DNA of 11,574 bases from an uncultured Oscillospiraceae bacterium (lineage in GTDB: Bacteria; Bacillota_A; Clostridia; Oscillospirales; Oscillospiraceae). Shown here one piece after another: positions 5,748-11,574 of the stretch. Where the stretch lies: the NCBI GenBank assembly GCA_944387745.1, contig CALXGD010000160.1, positions 1 to 11,574 on the forward strand. Reading direction: 5' to 3'. The notes under the pieces were generated by a model. The model saw only the letters and a list, made by a program, of their open reading frames with translations, made no database searches and had not been told where the DNA came from. A program made the position numbers and the translations under genes. The stretch's first letter is position 1. Each line of letters starts with the position of its first letter.

Positions 5748-7103
5748 CTACCGCCGCCTTCTGCCAGAGCTCCCCGGAATCCCCAGCTCCTCCCGATATT
5801 TGGCCACCGTGCGGCGGGAAATGGAACAGCCCCGCTGTTCCATGAGCAGGCACAGCTTCTGGTCAGACAAGGGCTGCGCCTTGTCCTCCTCCTCCACCAG
5901 ACGGCGCAGCAGCTCCCTCGCCGCCGTTCCGCCCATTGCCCCGTCCCCCTGCGCCGCCGCGCTGCGGGAAAAGAAATAGCTCAGTGGATATACTCCCCGG
6001 CTGCACTGGAGGTACTTTTCCCGGACAGCCCGGCTGACCGTGGACTCGTGAAGGCCCAGCTCCGCGGCCACATCCAGAAGGCGGAGAGAGACCAGGGCCT
6101 GTGGTCCCTCCCGAAAGAAGGCCTCCTGGCGCACCACAATGACCTTGGCACACCGAAGCAGGGTGCTCTCCCGCTGCTCCAGGGCCCGGAGCACCTCCTC
6201 CGCCTGATGGAGTTTCTCCGTAAGATAGCGGCGGACCTCCTTATCCTCTGTGGTGCGGAGCATGGTCCGGTAGTCGCTGCTGATGCGGAAAGGCGGCCGG
6301 TCTCCTCTTCTCAGCCGGACGGTCAGCTCTCCCTCATCCTCCTCCACAAAGACATCTGGCAAAATATATTGGATCTGTCCAGGCTGCTCAAAAATAGCGC
6401 CGGGGCGGGGCTCCAGCTCTTGAATGAGCCGCTTTGCCTGTAGAACTTCCTCCAGGGATATGCCCATTTTGCCGGCAATCGCCCGATACTGCCCTCTGGC
6501 TAGAGCCTCTAGGTGGTGCCGGACAATCTCCAAGGCGGGTCCCGCCTCATGGATCCGGTCCAGCTGAAGTTCCAGGCACTGAGATAAATTTTTGGCCCCC
6601 ACGCCGGTCGGTTCCAGGGACTGGAGAATGGACAGACATCGCTCCACATTGGTCAGGGGCGCCTTCAGCCCGCGGGCCAGCTCCTCCAGCGGAATTCTCA
6701 GGTATCCGTCCTCGTCCAGGCAGGCGGCCAAATAGCGCACTGTCTCCTCGTCCGCTCGGTCTAAACACATCCGGTCCAGCTGCCGGGACAAAAAGCGGTA
6801 CAGCGTCTCCTCCAGGCCACCCCAGGTGCCCACTCGGACTAAGGGCTCCAGCTCCTCCGCATCCACACGCTTGTAATAGCTGTTCTGCCTGTCGTTGTCC
6901 TCCAGCCAGTTCAGTCGGCTAAGCAGCTCATCCTCCTGATGGCGCTCCCCTTCCGGAGTCTCCTCCTCCAGCTCCACCACTGGATTCTCCTGGGCCAGCT
7001 CCCGGAGGCAGCTCTCCAGCTCCAGGGCACTCATCTGAAGCAGCTCCACCCTCTGAATCTGCCGCTGACTCAGCTTTTGAACCTGTGTCTGCATCAGTTC
7101 CAT
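5748..7103 (-). CDS. rpoN: RNA polymerase sigma-54 factor RpoN
   Basis: This 451-residue sigma factor directs core polymerase to -24/-12 promoters, where opening needs an AAA+ activator. Region I, the activator-contact part, is clear at the N-terminus (MELMQTQVQKLSQRQIQ and LLQMSALELESCLRELAQEN). An acidic region II follows (about 45-75), then the core-binding domain (about 95-270), with SLEPTGVGAKNLSQCL typical of the family. The helix-turn-helix is at about 344-363 (LGLHESTVSRAV) and the RpoN box at 429-438 reads SRRTVAKYRE. The usual box starts with A, so S is a mild change. The ATG at 7103 follows AAGGAGG with an 8-nt gap. A sigma-A promoter lies directly upstream, and a 33-codon longer reading would run over it. 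Its immediate neighbours are a sigma-54 activator and two genes with sigma-54 promoters, a setting that suggests a local, perhaps specialised, regulon. Confidence 0.97.
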   Translation of the reverse strand: MELMQTQVQKLSQRQIQRVELLQMSALELESCLRELAQENPVVELEEETPEGERHQEDELLSRLNWLEDNDRQNSYYKRVDAEELEPLVRVGTWGGLEETLYRFLSRQLDRMCLDRADEETVRYLAACLDEDGYLRIPLEELARGLKAPLTNVERCLSILQSLEPTGVGAKNLSQCLELQLDRIHEAGPALEIVRHHLEALARGQYRAIAGKMGISLEEVLQAKRLIQELEPRPGAIFEQPGQIQYILPDVFVEEDEGELTVRLRRGDRPPFRISSDYRTMLRTTEDKEVRRYLTEKLHQAEEVLRALEQRESTLLRCAKVIVVRQEAFFREGPQALVSLRLLDVAAELGLHESTVSRAVREKYLQCSRGVYPLSYFFSRSAAAQGDGAMGGTAARELLRRLVEEEDKAQPLSDQKLCLLMEQRGCSISRRTVAKYREELGIPGSSGRRRR

Positions 7104-7128
7104 AGTTCCCGCCTCCTTTTTCTTACTG

Positions 7129-7157
7129 ATTATAACAAATTTTCCGCGTTTCTGCAA
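7129..7157 (-). promoter_or_regulatory. Sigma-A promoter of rpoN
   Basis: The -10 box is TATAAT (7134-7129), the -35 box is TTGCAG (7157-7152) and the spacer is 17 nt. Predicted initiation near 7122 leaves about 19 nt to the ATG, with AAGGAGG inside. rpoN therefore has its own housekeeping promoter, independent of the upstream biotin-enzyme gene. Confidence 0.75.
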
Positions 7158-7225
7158 GAATACAGTCCTGTGGAGAACGCGCAAAAGAAGCAAGGTGTTC
7201 AAAAATCCGCAGCTGTATATGCAGA

Positions 7226-7256
7226 GAGGGCCGTCCCCAAATTGGGAACGGCCCTC
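7226..7256 (-). terminator. Hairpin terminator after the biotin-enzyme gene
   Basis: The transcript reads GAGGGCCGTTCCCAA pairing with TTGGGGACGGCCCTC, a 15-bp stem with one G-U pair and almost no loop. There is no immediate U-tract; TTTTTG comes about 20 nt later. A smaller 7-bp hairpin (GGACTGG/CCAGTCC, 7303-7320) lies nearer the stop. Position and strength suggest the 3' end of the transcript. Confidence 0.55.
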
Positions 7257-7341
7257 AGCTTCCGGAATCCAATAATAAAGTGAATCCTATGACGGCGATT
7301 TTGGACTGGACGCCCAGTCCCACGGTCTACTCCCGGAAGGC

Positions 7342-9339
7342 TCAGCCCAGGACCACCAGCAGGTCGTCGGTGTTCACAGTGGCACCGCCAGCCACAGCGA
7401 TAGACTTGACCGTGCCGTCCACAGGGGCGGAGACTTCGATCTCCATCTTCATGGCCTCCAGGACGATGAGTACGTCGCCCGCCTTCACAGACTGTCCCAC
7501 CTGGCACTCGATCTTAAAGATGCTGCCGGGCATGGGGCTGTTCACCGCCGTCTCCCCGGCGGCAGGAGCTGCCACGGGAGCTGCCGGAGCGGGCGCCGGG
7601 GCGGGCGCCGCCGCAGGGGCGGGGGCAGGAGCGGGTGCCGGAGCGGGAGCAGGAGCTGGGGCCGGGGCCGCCACAGGAGCGGCAGGGGCGGCGGCTACCG
7701 GGGCGGCCGGGCCGTCCGCCTTGGCCACAGATACCTGGAAGGGTTTTCCGTCGATGGTGACGGTAAAGGTTCCAGTCAGATCCTCCCGCTTGCCCATGTT
7801 CAGATGGGGGGGCTGGTAGGAGGCGGCGAAAGTCGGGATCGGACGGCTGATGTAGCCGGGCACTTCTGGCGCCGGCACCTCAGCATAGTACACATGTCCC
7901 TGCCAGGCGGGGATGGGAGCTACGTCAGCGGCCTTGGGCGCAGCAGGAGCGGCGGCCTTCTGGGGCTCCGCCTTCTTCTCCTCCTTGGGCGGGAAGCCGG
8001 CCTCCCGGTCCTTGAAGAAGGCCATGGCCACCTGGGGGAAGGCGATGTAGCTCAGCACATCCTCGTCGCTCTTGGCGGTGGCGCCCAGCTCCTTCTTGGT
8101 CTTTTCAAACTCAGGCTCCAGAGAGTCGGCAAAGCGCCCCTCCACCAGGGGAGTGTTGCCCAGAATCTTCTTCTGCACCTCCGGGTCAATGGGGGCGGGG
8201 GTACGGCCGTACTCGCCGCGGCAGTATGCCTTTACCTCCTTGCCCACCACCTTGTAGCGCTCGCCTGCCAATACGTTCTGCACGGCCTGGGAGCCAACCA
8301 TCTGGCTGGTGGGGGTGACCAGGGGAGGATAGCCCAGGTCGGCCCGAACCTTGGGCGTTTCAGCCAGGGCCTCGTCCAGCTTATCAATGGCGTTCATCAT
8401 CTTCAGCTGAGAGATCAGGTTGGACAGCATTCCGCCGGGAATCTGATAGTTCAGGCACTGGGTATCGGTAGCCATAGAGATGGGGTCCAGAGTACCGTCC
8501 TGCAGGAAATCTGCACGGACATTTTTAAAGAAGTCGGCCATCTCCACCAGAGCCTTATCATCCAGGTCCACCTCATAGCCCATATGCCGGACTGCATACA
8601 CCATGGACTCTGTGGCAGGCTGAGAGGTGCCGCCGGAGAGGGGAGAAATGGCTGTATCCAAAATGTCCGCTCCGGCCTCCACCGCCTTCAGCTGGGTCAT
8701 ATAGGCCAGGCCAGTGGTGCAGTGGGTGTGAATGGACAGGGGCAGCTCAGGCACTGCATCCTTGATCGCGGACACCAGGTCATAGGCCTCCTTGGGACCC
8801 ATCAGGCCGGCCATATCCTTGATGCAGATGGACTTCACGCCCATCTCTTTGAGCTCCTTTACCATCTGGACATTCTTCTCCAGAGTGTGGACAGGGCTGG
8901 TGGTGAAACAGATGGTGCCGGAGGCGTGGGCGCCCTGCTTATTGGTCTCGTCGATGGCCACCTCCAGGTTGCGCACATCGTTCAGGGCGTCAAAGATACG
9001 GATGATGTCGATACCGTTCTTCACAGAATACTCCACAAACTTGCGCACCACATCGTCGGGATAGTGCTTATAGCCCAGAATATTCTGGCCCCGCAGCAGC
9101 ATCTGCAGCTTGGTGTTGGGCATTTTTTTGCGGATCTTCCGCAGGCGCTCCCAGGGATCCTCCCGCAGATAGCGCAGGCACACGTCAAAGGTGGCGCCGC
9201 CCCATACCTCTGCGGAGTAGAAGCCGGCCTTATCAATGGTCTCTAAGATCGGCTCAAACTTGCTGTAGGGGAGACGGGTGGCAAGCAGCGACTGATTGGC
9301 GTCGCGCAGCACGGTCTCTGTAAACTGTACCTTACTCAT
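7342..9339 (-). CDS. oadA: Oxaloacetate decarboxylase alpha subunit / pyruvate carboxylase subunit B with C-terminal biotinyl domain
   Basis: This 665-residue protein carries the carboxyltransferase domain that moves CO2 between oxaloacetate and biotin. The TIM-barrel (about 1-300) shows LRDANQSLLATR (11-22, D13 metal ligand), ICIKDMAGLMGPKEA (171-185, K174 the expected carbamylated lysine) and LSIHTHCTTG (201-210, H204 and H206 metal ligands). The PYC/OADA domain follows (about 300-470). A proline-alanine linker (about 544-594) leads to a biotinyl domain with EAMKME, where K631, 34 residues from the end, is the biotin site. The ATG at 9339 follows GGAGG by 10 nt, and the 51-codon longer reading covers the promoter. 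No beta or gamma subunit gene is adjacent, so a sodium-pump decarboxylase, a split pyruvate carboxylase and a carboxytransferase remain possible. oadA is the best family label. Confidence 0.9.
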   Translation of the reverse strand: MSKVQFTETVLRDANQSLLATRLPYSKFEPILETIDKAGFYSAEVWGGATFDVCLRYLREDPWERLRKIRKKMPNTKLQMLLRGQNILGYKHYPDDVVRKFVEYSVKNGIDIIRIFDALNDVRNLEVAIDETNKQGAHASGTICFTTSPVHTLEKNVQMVKELKEMGVKSICIKDMAGLMGPKEAYDLVSAIKDAVPELPLSIHTHCTTGLAYMTQLKAVEAGADILDTAISPLSGGTSQPATESMVYAVRHMGYEVDLDDKALVEMADFFKNVRADFLQDGTLDPISMATDTQCLNYQIPGGMLSNLISQLKMMNAIDKLDEALAETPKVRADLGYPPLVTPTSQMVGSQAVQNVLAGERYKVVGKEVKAYCRGEYGRTPAPIDPEVQKKILGNTPLVEGRFADSLEPEFEKTKKELGATAKSDEDVLSYIAFPQVAMAFFKDREAGFPPKEEKKAEPQKAAAPAAPKAADVAPIPAWQGHVYYAEVPAPEVPGYISRPIPTFAASYQPPHLNMGKREDLTGTFTVTIDGKPFQVSVAKADGPAAPVAAAPAAPVAAPAPAPAPAPAPAPAPAPAAAPAPAPAPAAPVAAPAAGETAVNSPMPGSIFKIECQVGQSVKAGDVLIVLEAMKMEIEVSAPVDGTVKSIAVAGGATVNTDDLLVVLG
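7558..7710 (-). repeat. Alanine-proline repeat linker within the biotin enzyme
   Basis: About 50 codons encode almost only Ala and Pro, with runs of AP dipeptides. This is the flexible hinge that lets the biotinyl domain swing between active sites. At DNA level it is a low-complexity GCn-CCn repeat, prone to length variation between strains and to misassembly. Confidence 0.85.
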
Positions 9340-9463
9340 GTTGACTCTACCTCCAAATACTCTTTGGTCTGCTCGAAATCTGATCTGCCTTCTCACGTAG
9401 CACTCTGAGCATTCCGGTCTGTAAAGCCGCTCGACAGGCCCGCCGGAAAACTCACTTGACCAT

Positions 9464-9492
9464 ATTGTAGTATAACTTGCGTCGCAACGCAA
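9464..9492 (-). promoter_or_regulatory. Sigma-A promoter of the biotin-enzyme gene
   Basis: The -10 box is TACAAT (9469-9464), the -35 box is TTGCGT (9492-9487) and the spacer is 17 nt. Initiation near 9457 would give a leader of about 118 nt, in which I see no known riboswitch. The -35 box lies within a palindrome (9475-9494). Confidence 0.65.
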
Positions 9493-9494
9493 GT
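9475..9494. promoter_or_regulatory. 20-bp palindrome over the oadA -35 box, candidate operator
   Basis: ACTTGCG and CGCAAGT form perfect 7-bp arms around a 6-nt centre (TCGCAA on the + strand). It overlaps the -35 box and spacer, the classic position for a repressor. The regulator is not identifiable, and the sequence does not resemble the BirA sites I know. Confidence 0.5.
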
Positions 9495-9548
9495 CCTTTC
9501 CATGGAAAACTCCCGGATTTTCTCCATATATCTTCCTGTATAAACAGC

Positions 9549-9588
9549 AAAAACACCGCAGGCAGTCGGGAAGAAAACTGCCGCGGTG
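9549..9588 (-). terminator. Intrinsic terminator after the 43-codon gene
   Basis: On the minus strand CACCGCGGCAGT pairs with ACTGCCTGCGGTG (one bulged base) around a 10-nt loop and is followed by TTTTT. It begins 37 nt after the stop of the small gene at 9625, which supports that gene being a real transcription unit. Confidence 0.8.
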
Positions 9589-9624
9589 CTTATTGCGCAG
9601 AATAATTCACTTCAGAGCCCCAGT

Positions 9625-9756
9625 TCACCGTTCACTGCATGGAGTGCCGTCCTCCCGGGCGGGATGCAGCTCATCCCCGAAGATCAGATCATCAATATCC
9701 CGGTCCTCCCGCACACGGCTCCAGATGCTGTTCGGCTCTCTCTTTACCATCGTCAT
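9625..9756 (-). CDS. Unrecognised 43-residue protein with perfect Shine-Dalgarno
   Basis: I do not recognise the family. The product begins MTMVKREPNSIWSRVREDRD and continues IDDLIFGDELHPARED. It is hydrophilic and strongly charged, with no signal peptide or membrane segment and a single cysteine near the C-terminus. Support for a real gene is strong for its size. AAAAAAGGAGGTGA, a full match to the 16S anti-Shine-Dalgarno, ends about 5 nt before the ATG at 9756, and an intrinsic terminator follows 37 nt after the stop. No clear promoter lies just upstream, so it is probably expressed from the consensus promoter at 10157-10185, through the structured leader and its terminator at 9908-9940. 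An alternative start is the ATG two codons later. Confidence 0.6.
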   Translation of the reverse strand: MTMVKREPNSIWSRVREDRDIDDLIFGDELHPAREDGTPCSER

Positions 9757-9760
9757 GCGT

Positions 9761-9774
9761 TTCACCTCCTTTTT
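9761..9774 (-). promoter_or_regulatory. Perfect Shine-Dalgarno of the 43-codon gene
   Basis: AAAAAAGGAGGTGA gives the longest possible match to the 16S rRNA 3' end and is better than the site of any large gene in the window. It decides the start at 9756. Confidence 0.75.
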
Positions 9775-9851
9775 TCATACTCCCAATTTTTCTCTCCGCC
9801 CTGAGACGGGATATTTCGGCGTCCCTTCCACAAGGCGGCATCGCAAACTGA

Positions 9852-9900
9852 GATTGCTTCGCGCTTTCTTTTTCCCACTCATAGGGAGTAAAGAGCAATC
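9852..9900 (-). other. Long imperfect hairpin between leader terminator and small gene
   Basis: GATTGCT (9900-9894) can pair with AGCAATC (9858-9852). Inside it CTTT and CCC segments face AAAG and GGG segments. It lies in the untranslated stretch before the 43-codon gene and would fold in a read-through transcript. Function is unknown. Confidence 0.35.
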
Positions 9901-9907
9901 CAGAGAT

Positions 9908-9940
9908 AAAAATACCACCGCCCGCATATGCAGGCGGCGG
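9908..9940 (-). terminator. Intrinsic terminator at the end of the leader / small RNA
   Basis: The transcript reads CCGCCGCCTGCA pairing with TGCGGGCGGTGG (12 bp with two G-U pairs) and is followed by TATTTTTATC. Nine bases of its 5' arm side (TCCGCCGCC) can instead pair with GGCGGCGGA at 10024-10016, about 75 nt earlier in the same RNA, a possible anti-terminator. Confidence 0.75.
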
Positions 9941-10150
9941 AACAGAACACATTCTCACTGCGTTGACATAAACGCACGTCTCTGTGCCTATGTCCTGCTC
10001 CGGCTTTTCCCCATATCCGCCGCCCTAAACTGCATTTTAAACTGAATCATTCGGATGCACCCCGTTTTCTATCCATATAGCAGCGGCCTGTTTTCCCTTG
10101 CAACGGAAAATCCAGGACATGGGACAGCCTGTACCGCTCTCCTTGCTCTT
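9908..10150 (-). ncRNA. Candidate structured leader or small RNA, about 240 nt
   Basis: The unit is bounded by a consensus sigma-A promoter (start about 10150) and an intrinsic terminator (9908-9940), and contains no convincing gene. Visible helices are TTTTCC/GGAAAA near 10110-10090, GACATA/TATGTC enclosing GCAC/GTGC (9993-9964), and the alternative GGCGGCGGA/TCCGCCGCC pairing with the terminator arm. I compared it by eye with 6S, SRP, RNase P and tmRNA signatures and did not recognise any. It may be a cis-acting attenuator for the 43-codon gene or an independent small RNA. A 27-codon frame inside (10120-10037) lacks a ribosome site. Confidence 0.4.
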
Positions 10151-10156
10151 TGAATT

Positions 10157-10185
10157 ATTGTAAACTTCTCCAGTCATTTTGTCAA
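10157..10185 (-). promoter_or_regulatory. Consensus sigma-A promoter of the leader / small RNA
   Basis: The -35 box is a perfect TTGACA (10185-10180), the spacer is 17 nt and the -10 box is TACAAT (10162-10157). AT-rich DNA with A/T tracts lies just upstream (about 10186-10225), like an UP element. It is the best housekeeping promoter in the window, yet no large gene follows it. Confidence 0.85.
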
Positions 10186-10338
10186 GTAAAAATTTTGCAA
10201 ATATGAATGATTGTTTGTTTAATCCTGCAAGAGCCAGCTGTCCAAGTTCGATTTTAGGGGCTCCTTCGTCCCCTGCGGGGCGAGGAAGCCCGGCAGGTGC
10301 ACAGGCGTAGGGATGCGGGGTAAAACCGAAAGCGGCAC
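10186..10338. other. Non-coding spacer with GC-rich hairpin
   Basis: No gene is seen between the csaB terminator and the leader promoter. An imperfect GC-rich dyad at about 10257-10291 (GGGGCTCCTTCG facing CGAGGAAGCCC around CCCCTGCGGGG) lacks a U-tract on either strand and is not an obvious terminator. Confidence 0.35.
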
Positions 10339-10383
10339 AAAAAGCGCCCGGACCCAAGAAAAACCGACATGGGTCCGGGCGCT
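10339..10383 (-). terminator. Strong intrinsic terminator of csaB
   Basis: AGCGCCCGGACCCA and TGGGTCCGGGCGCT form a perfect 14-bp stem around a 13-nt loop, followed on the transcript by TTTTT. It starts 3 nt after the csaB stop (10387-10389). Confidence 0.95.
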
Positions 10384-10386
10384 TCG

Positions 10387-11574
10387 CTACCTGCTCCCCG
10401 TCTGACCAGAGCGGTCCAGCAGTTGAAGCAGCAATTTTTCATTTTCCTGGGCCGCCTGTCCCAGGGCTCTCGATTTCTCCCGCAGGCGGAGGAGCAGTCC
10501 GTCGTAGTCCTCCATCAGGCCGTCTGCGCAGACAATGGCCCGCTCTGCGTCAAATTGTTCCACTCGACCGGCGGAGGGCATATCCAGCTCCTGGAGGTAG
10601 CTCTCCACCTTCGGGTCGTATACCAGTCCCATACAGGGCACCGACATCCTGGCTGCAAAAATCAGCGTGTGCAGGCGCATGGCCACACACAGCCTGGCCT
10701 GTCCGATCACAGCCATCAGCTCCTGCGGGGTGCAGGCTGCCTCCAGCAGATAGGAGGGCTCCTCCATGGCCTGGCGCACCTGCGCTGTGACCTCCCGGTC
10801 GTGGGCGGGCTGCATCATTAAAAAGAGAACCTCTAGCCCGTGGACCCGACGCAGGTGGTCGCACACCCGGGCCAGCTTTTGGGGAAAGTCCCCCGTCCCC
10901 GGCCAGTCCCGCACGGACACCGCCGCAAAGGGCGCTCCCTCCGGCAGCCGGGCGGAGGCCAGCAGCTCCCGTCCCCGCGCCTCCGGGGCGGGGGGAAGGT
11001 TGAACACCGGGTCCGCCGTCACATAGAGGTCGGGGCGCTGGACGCCCATCTCCCGCAGCTCCCGGGCGGAGCCCTGGTCCCGCAGGGTCACCAAAGCGGC
11101 CCGCTCCACTACCCGCTTCACCCGCCGGCGGTTGGCCGGCTTCTGTACCGGACCGATACCGTTGGCATAGAGCATCACCGGCTTGTGGAACAGCTCCGCC
11201 CCCCGGATGATGGCCAGATAGTACAGCAGGGACCGGGTGGAGGTCCGGTCCTGAAGGAGGCTCCCCCCTCCCGACAGAAGGGCGTCACACTGTCCCAGGG
11301 CCCGCAGGACCTTGTCCAGGCGGAAGCGGGGCACCGCCTCTAAGCCGCACAGCTTTCGGGTGAGGGCCGGATCATGGGAGAGCACCGTCACTGCCACATC
11401 CCGGCTGGCCTCTGCAATCCCCGCATGGATGGACTGGAGGATGGCATCGTCCCCTGCGTTGGAGAAGCCGTAGTAGCCGCTCATTACTACGCGGTACTTC
11501 CGGCGGCGCACCTGTTCATAGACGCCGAGGCAGTCGTCCGCCATGCGGTGGACGGAGTAGCGCTCCTGGACCAC
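10387..11574 (-). CDS. csaB: Polysaccharide pyruvyl transferase CsaB, 5' end cut by window (possible glycosyltransferase fusion)
   Basis: CsaB adds pyruvate ketals to a cell-wall polysaccharide, the anchor for SLH-domain surface proteins. The CsaB domain covers about residues 27-370 of the visible part. It has VVMSGYYGFSNAGDDAILQS at the start, SGGGSLLQDRTS (101-112), LYANGIGPV (135-143), TLRDQGS, SVRDWPG (220-226) and MRLHTLIFAA (299-308), the last a family signature with the conserved arginine and histidine. The frame is open to the window edge. The 26 residues before the CsaB domain (with ERYSVHRMADDCLGVYEQV) resemble the C-terminal helix of GT4 glycosyltransferases rather than a normal CsaB N-terminus. 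No ribosome site precedes the possible internal starts (GTG at residue 22, ATG at residue 31). A glycosyltransferase-CsaB fusion is therefore possible; otherwise CsaB begins at an unusual GTG. A strong terminator follows directly. Confidence 0.88.
   Translation of the reverse strand: MVQERYSVHRMADDCLGVYEQVRRRKYRVVMSGYYGFSNAGDDAILQSIHAGIAEASRDVAVTVLSHDPALTRKLCGLEAVPRFRLDKVLRALGQCDALLSGGGSLLQDRTSTRSLLYYLAIIRGAELFHKPVMLYANGIGPVQKPANRRRVKRVVERAALVTLRDQGSARELREMGVQRPDLYVTADPVFNLPPAPEARGRELLASARLPEGAPFAAVSVRDWPGTGDFPQKLARVCDHLRRVHGLEVLFLMMQPAHDREVTAQVRQAMEEPSYLLEAACTPQELMAVIGQARLCVAMRLHTLIFAARMSVPCMGLVYDPKVESYLQELDMPSAGRVEQFDAERAIVCADGLMEDYDGLLLRLREKSRALGQAAQENEKLLLQLLDRSGQTGSR

Noticed and set aside
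7280..7819. Plus-strand 179-codon frame rich in Gly-Ala repeats
   Set aside because: It is the antisense reading of the Ala-Pro linker codons of the biotin enzyme, with no ribosome site.
7804..9246. Plus-strand 480-codon frame opposite the biotin enzyme
   Set aside because: A shadow frame kept open by the codon bias of the real minus-strand gene. The translation resembles no protein family.
9775..9882. 35-codon basic frame (begins MSGKKKARSN)
   Set aside because: No ribosome site upstream and no family resemblance; it overlaps a predicted hairpin.
9692..9958. Minus-strand 88-codon frame across the small-RNA terminator
   Set aside because: It translates the terminator hairpin as PPPAYAGGG, and overlaps the Shine-Dalgarno and frame of the better-supported 43-codon gene.
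10037..10120. 27-codon frame inside the structured RNA (begins MSWIFRCKGK)
   Set aside because: The nearest purine-rich element (GGAG) is about 18 nt upstream, too far to serve as a ribosome site.
1..11574. CRISPR arrays, tRNA/rRNA genes, insertion sequences, prophage or defence genes
   Set aside because: No regularly spaced repeats, cloverleaf-like sequence, transposase or phage gene was seen on either strand.

Overview
The window reads as chromosomal DNA from a GC-rich anaerobic Clostridia member, most likely an Oscillospiraceae-type gut bacterium (Flavonifractor / Lawsonibacter / Intestinimonas-like). This is an inference from strong Firmicutes Shine-Dalgarno sites, sigma-A promoters with TATAAT/TACAAT boxes, a clostridial-style RpoN, a CsaB-type pyruvyl transferase and an oxaloacetate-decarboxylase alpha chain. 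Every convincing gene is on the minus strand, so the window reads right to left.

From the right edge: (1) a 5'-truncated csaB-like gene (10387-11574) closed by a textbook terminator. (2) About 630 bp with no large gene (9757-10386), holding a consensus sigma-A promoter, a structured leader or small RNA of about 240 nt that ends in an intrinsic terminator, then an unrecognised 43-codon gene (9625-9756) with a perfect Shine-Dalgarno and its own terminator. (3) A biotin-dependent carboxyltransferase/decarboxylase alpha chain (7342-9339) whose -35 box is overlapped by a 20-bp palindrome. (4) rpoN, sigma-54 (5748-7103), with its own sigma-A promoter. (5) A PepD-like M20 dipeptidase (3719-5173). 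(6) A sigma-54 enhancer-binding activator with GAF, PAS, AAA+ and Fis-type HTH domains (1854-3596). (7) 2,3-diaminopropionate ammonia-lyase (359-1585). (8) The N-terminal part of a CHR (chromate transporter family) protein (1-260).

The main discovery is that parts 4-8 look like a compact, self-contained sigma-54 regulon. The sigma factor, its activator and two putative targets lie side by side. dpaL is preceded by an essentially perfect -24/-12 promoter, and the dipeptidase by a second promoter with correct GG/GC spacing. Upstream of both is the same palindromic motif, TCTCA-N3-TGAGA, with three copies at each locus. I propose that this motif is the activator's binding site. The predicted outputs are a peptidase and an enzyme that turns diaminopropionate into pyruvate plus two ammonia, which suggests inducible use of a diaminopropionate-yielding peptide or nitrogen compound. 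The physical arrangement and motifs are seen in the sequence. The regulatory link and substrate are inferred.
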